IMG/VR virus record: IMGVR_UViG_3300048061_000997
Span: 1-40,911 of that record
Length of the DNA stretch: 40,911 nt
DNA from: a virus
Strand: one strand, 5' to 3'
Both the position numbers and the translations under genes were made by a program. Shown one piece after another: positions 40,188-40,911 of this stretch; the first letter of the stretch is position 1, and every line of letters starts with the position of its first letter. The notes beneath the pieces are model-generated. The model did not search any database. It was not told the origin of the DNA and saw only the letters and a list, made by a program, of their open reading frames with translations.

Positions 40188-40911
40188 ATGGAATTCTTTG
40201 AAATAAAGAATCCATTAAGAAGAATTGGTCTTGATAAATACATCATAGGCCAACAACCGCTCGATCCTCTTGTATTAATTGAAGGTAAAAAACTTTCTAC
40301 CCACCAGATTGATGTAGAGGTATTAAATTTTACATCTGGATTTTTCTCAAATTTATCTGGAGAAAATGTAGAAGTAATTAGCGGATATACTCAATCTGCC
40401 TATATAGACAACTTAGTCCTTCAGACAGGAACGTTCATAGATTTATCTGGAGAAAATTTAGAGGTTGTTAGTGGGCACACTGAAAACTCCACTATAGACA
40501 ACTTAGTTCTTCAGGCAGGAACGTTCATAGATTTATCTGGAGAAAATTTAGAGGTTGTTAGTGGGCAAACTGAAAACTCCACTATAGACAACTTAGTTCT
40601 TCAGACAGGAACGTTCATAGATTTATCTGGAGAAAATTTAGAGGTTATTAGCGGACGAACCGAATTTTCAATTATCGGAGACTTAACACTTCAGACAGGC
40701 AGGTCTAATACTTTTTATATTAGCGGGATAAATATTCTTAAGTTCTTGCAGAATTTAAGTGGAAACCTTGAAGCCACAGGCCTACATCTTCACGAACACA
40801 TTGACGCATTAAGTGGAAACCTTGAAGCCACAGGCCTACATCTTCACGAACACATTGACGCATTAAGTGGAAACCTTGAAGCCACAGGCCTACATCTTCA
40901 CGAACACATTG
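40188..40911 (+). CDS. Repeat-rich fibre-like protein, 3' end outside window
   Basis: 241 codons visible from ATG 40188, two bases after the previous stop; no stop before the window end. A 45-residue N-terminus (MEFFEIKNPLRRIGLDKYI) is followed by 30-residue units of the type NLVLQTGTFIDLSGENLEVVSG (90-bp repeats) and, after residue about 189, by 18-residue units LSGNLEATGLHLHEHIDA (54-bp repeats). The shared LSG motif also marks the repeats of the gene before, so both belong to one family of stalk proteins, probably elongated virion fibres. Full length and C-terminal domain unknown. Confidence 0.65.
   Translation, partial: MEFFEIKNPLRRIGLDKYIIGQQPLDPLVLIEGKKLSTHQIDVEVLNFTSGFFSNLSGENVEVISGYTQSAYIDNLVLQTGTFIDLSGENLEVVSGHTENSTIDNLVLQAGTFIDLSGENLEVVSGQTENSTIDNLVLQTGTFIDLSGENLEVISGRTEFSIIGDLTLQTGRSNTFYISGINILKFLQNLSGNLEATGLHLHEHIDALSGNLEATGLHLHEHIDALSGNLEATGLHLHEHI
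40411..40680 (+). repeat. 90-bp in-frame tandem repeat, three full units
   Basis: Units start at 40411, 40501 and 40591. The first two differ at three of 90 bases; the third matches well in its first half and is diverged in its second. Diverged partial copies flank the array (about 40335-40410 and 40681-40700). Confidence 0.95.
40755..40911 (+). repeat. 54-bp perfect tandem repeat running off the window end
   Basis: Units start at 40755, 40809 and 40863; all visible bases are identical, and the third is cut at base 49 by the window end. Each encodes 18 residues (LSGNLEATGLHLHEHIDA). Copy number cannot be known from the window. Confidence 0.97.

Noticed and set aside
40335-40911. Regularly spaced repeats as a CRISPR array
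   Set aside because: The repeats are contiguous with no variable spacers, keep the reading frame, and encode a repetitive protein.

Overview
The window is a piece of an AT-rich tailed-phage genome (Caudoviricetes). The tail genes run in the lambda order L, K, I, J (siphovirus-type tail tip), and are followed by very long fibre proteins, one carrying a peptidase S74 chaperone domain. Sugar-binding-like and aromatic-rich modules in the fibres, the low GC and the many glycosyltransferases resemble uncultured aquatic or marine phages. This habitat is an inference. The host cannot be read from the sequence. No RNA genes, insertion sequences, CRISPR arrays or integrase are visible.

Layout. (1) 1-21547, plus strand: tail-tip and fibre module. 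It starts inside a giant protein with a C-terminal zinc-metallopeptidase domain, then gpL-like, gpK-like JAMM peptidase, a gpI-gpJ fusion, a 2950-residue continuation of gpJ/fibre, and a separate S74-domain protein. (2) 26090-21534, minus strand: a small unit behind its own promoter, with a probable ssDNA-binding protein, a GT4-DUF4214-GT9 N-half fusion, the separate GT9 C-half, and a possible annealing protein. (3) 35308-26150, minus strand: a tightly packed run of glycan-related genes (GT9-like, two other GTs, a GT7-type galactosyltransferase, two methyltransferases, another GT with an apparently damaged start codon, a HAD-nucleotidyltransferase fusion, a GDPD-like enzyme, WavE), ending in a secreted trypsin-like protease. 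A winged-helix protein comes first. (4) 35309-35479: divergent regulatory region with two sigma-70-like promoters and repeated operator-like sites. (5) 35480-40911, plus strand: small protein, dNMP kinase, phage sigma factor, SSB, another GT, a small FmdB-like protein, and two repeat-rich proteins. The window ends inside a perfect 54-bp tandem repeat.

How it may work together (inference): the winged-helix protein at the divergent promoters may control early expression; the sigma factor may redirect transcription to later genes; dNMP kinase, SSB, the PC4-like protein and the annealing-like protein serve DNA metabolism. The glycan genes could build or modify a surface polysaccharide of the infected cell, or glycosylate the virion. 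The tail carries many modules likely to bind or cut surface polymers. Most genes overlap or abut, and few have a Shine-Dalgarno sequence.
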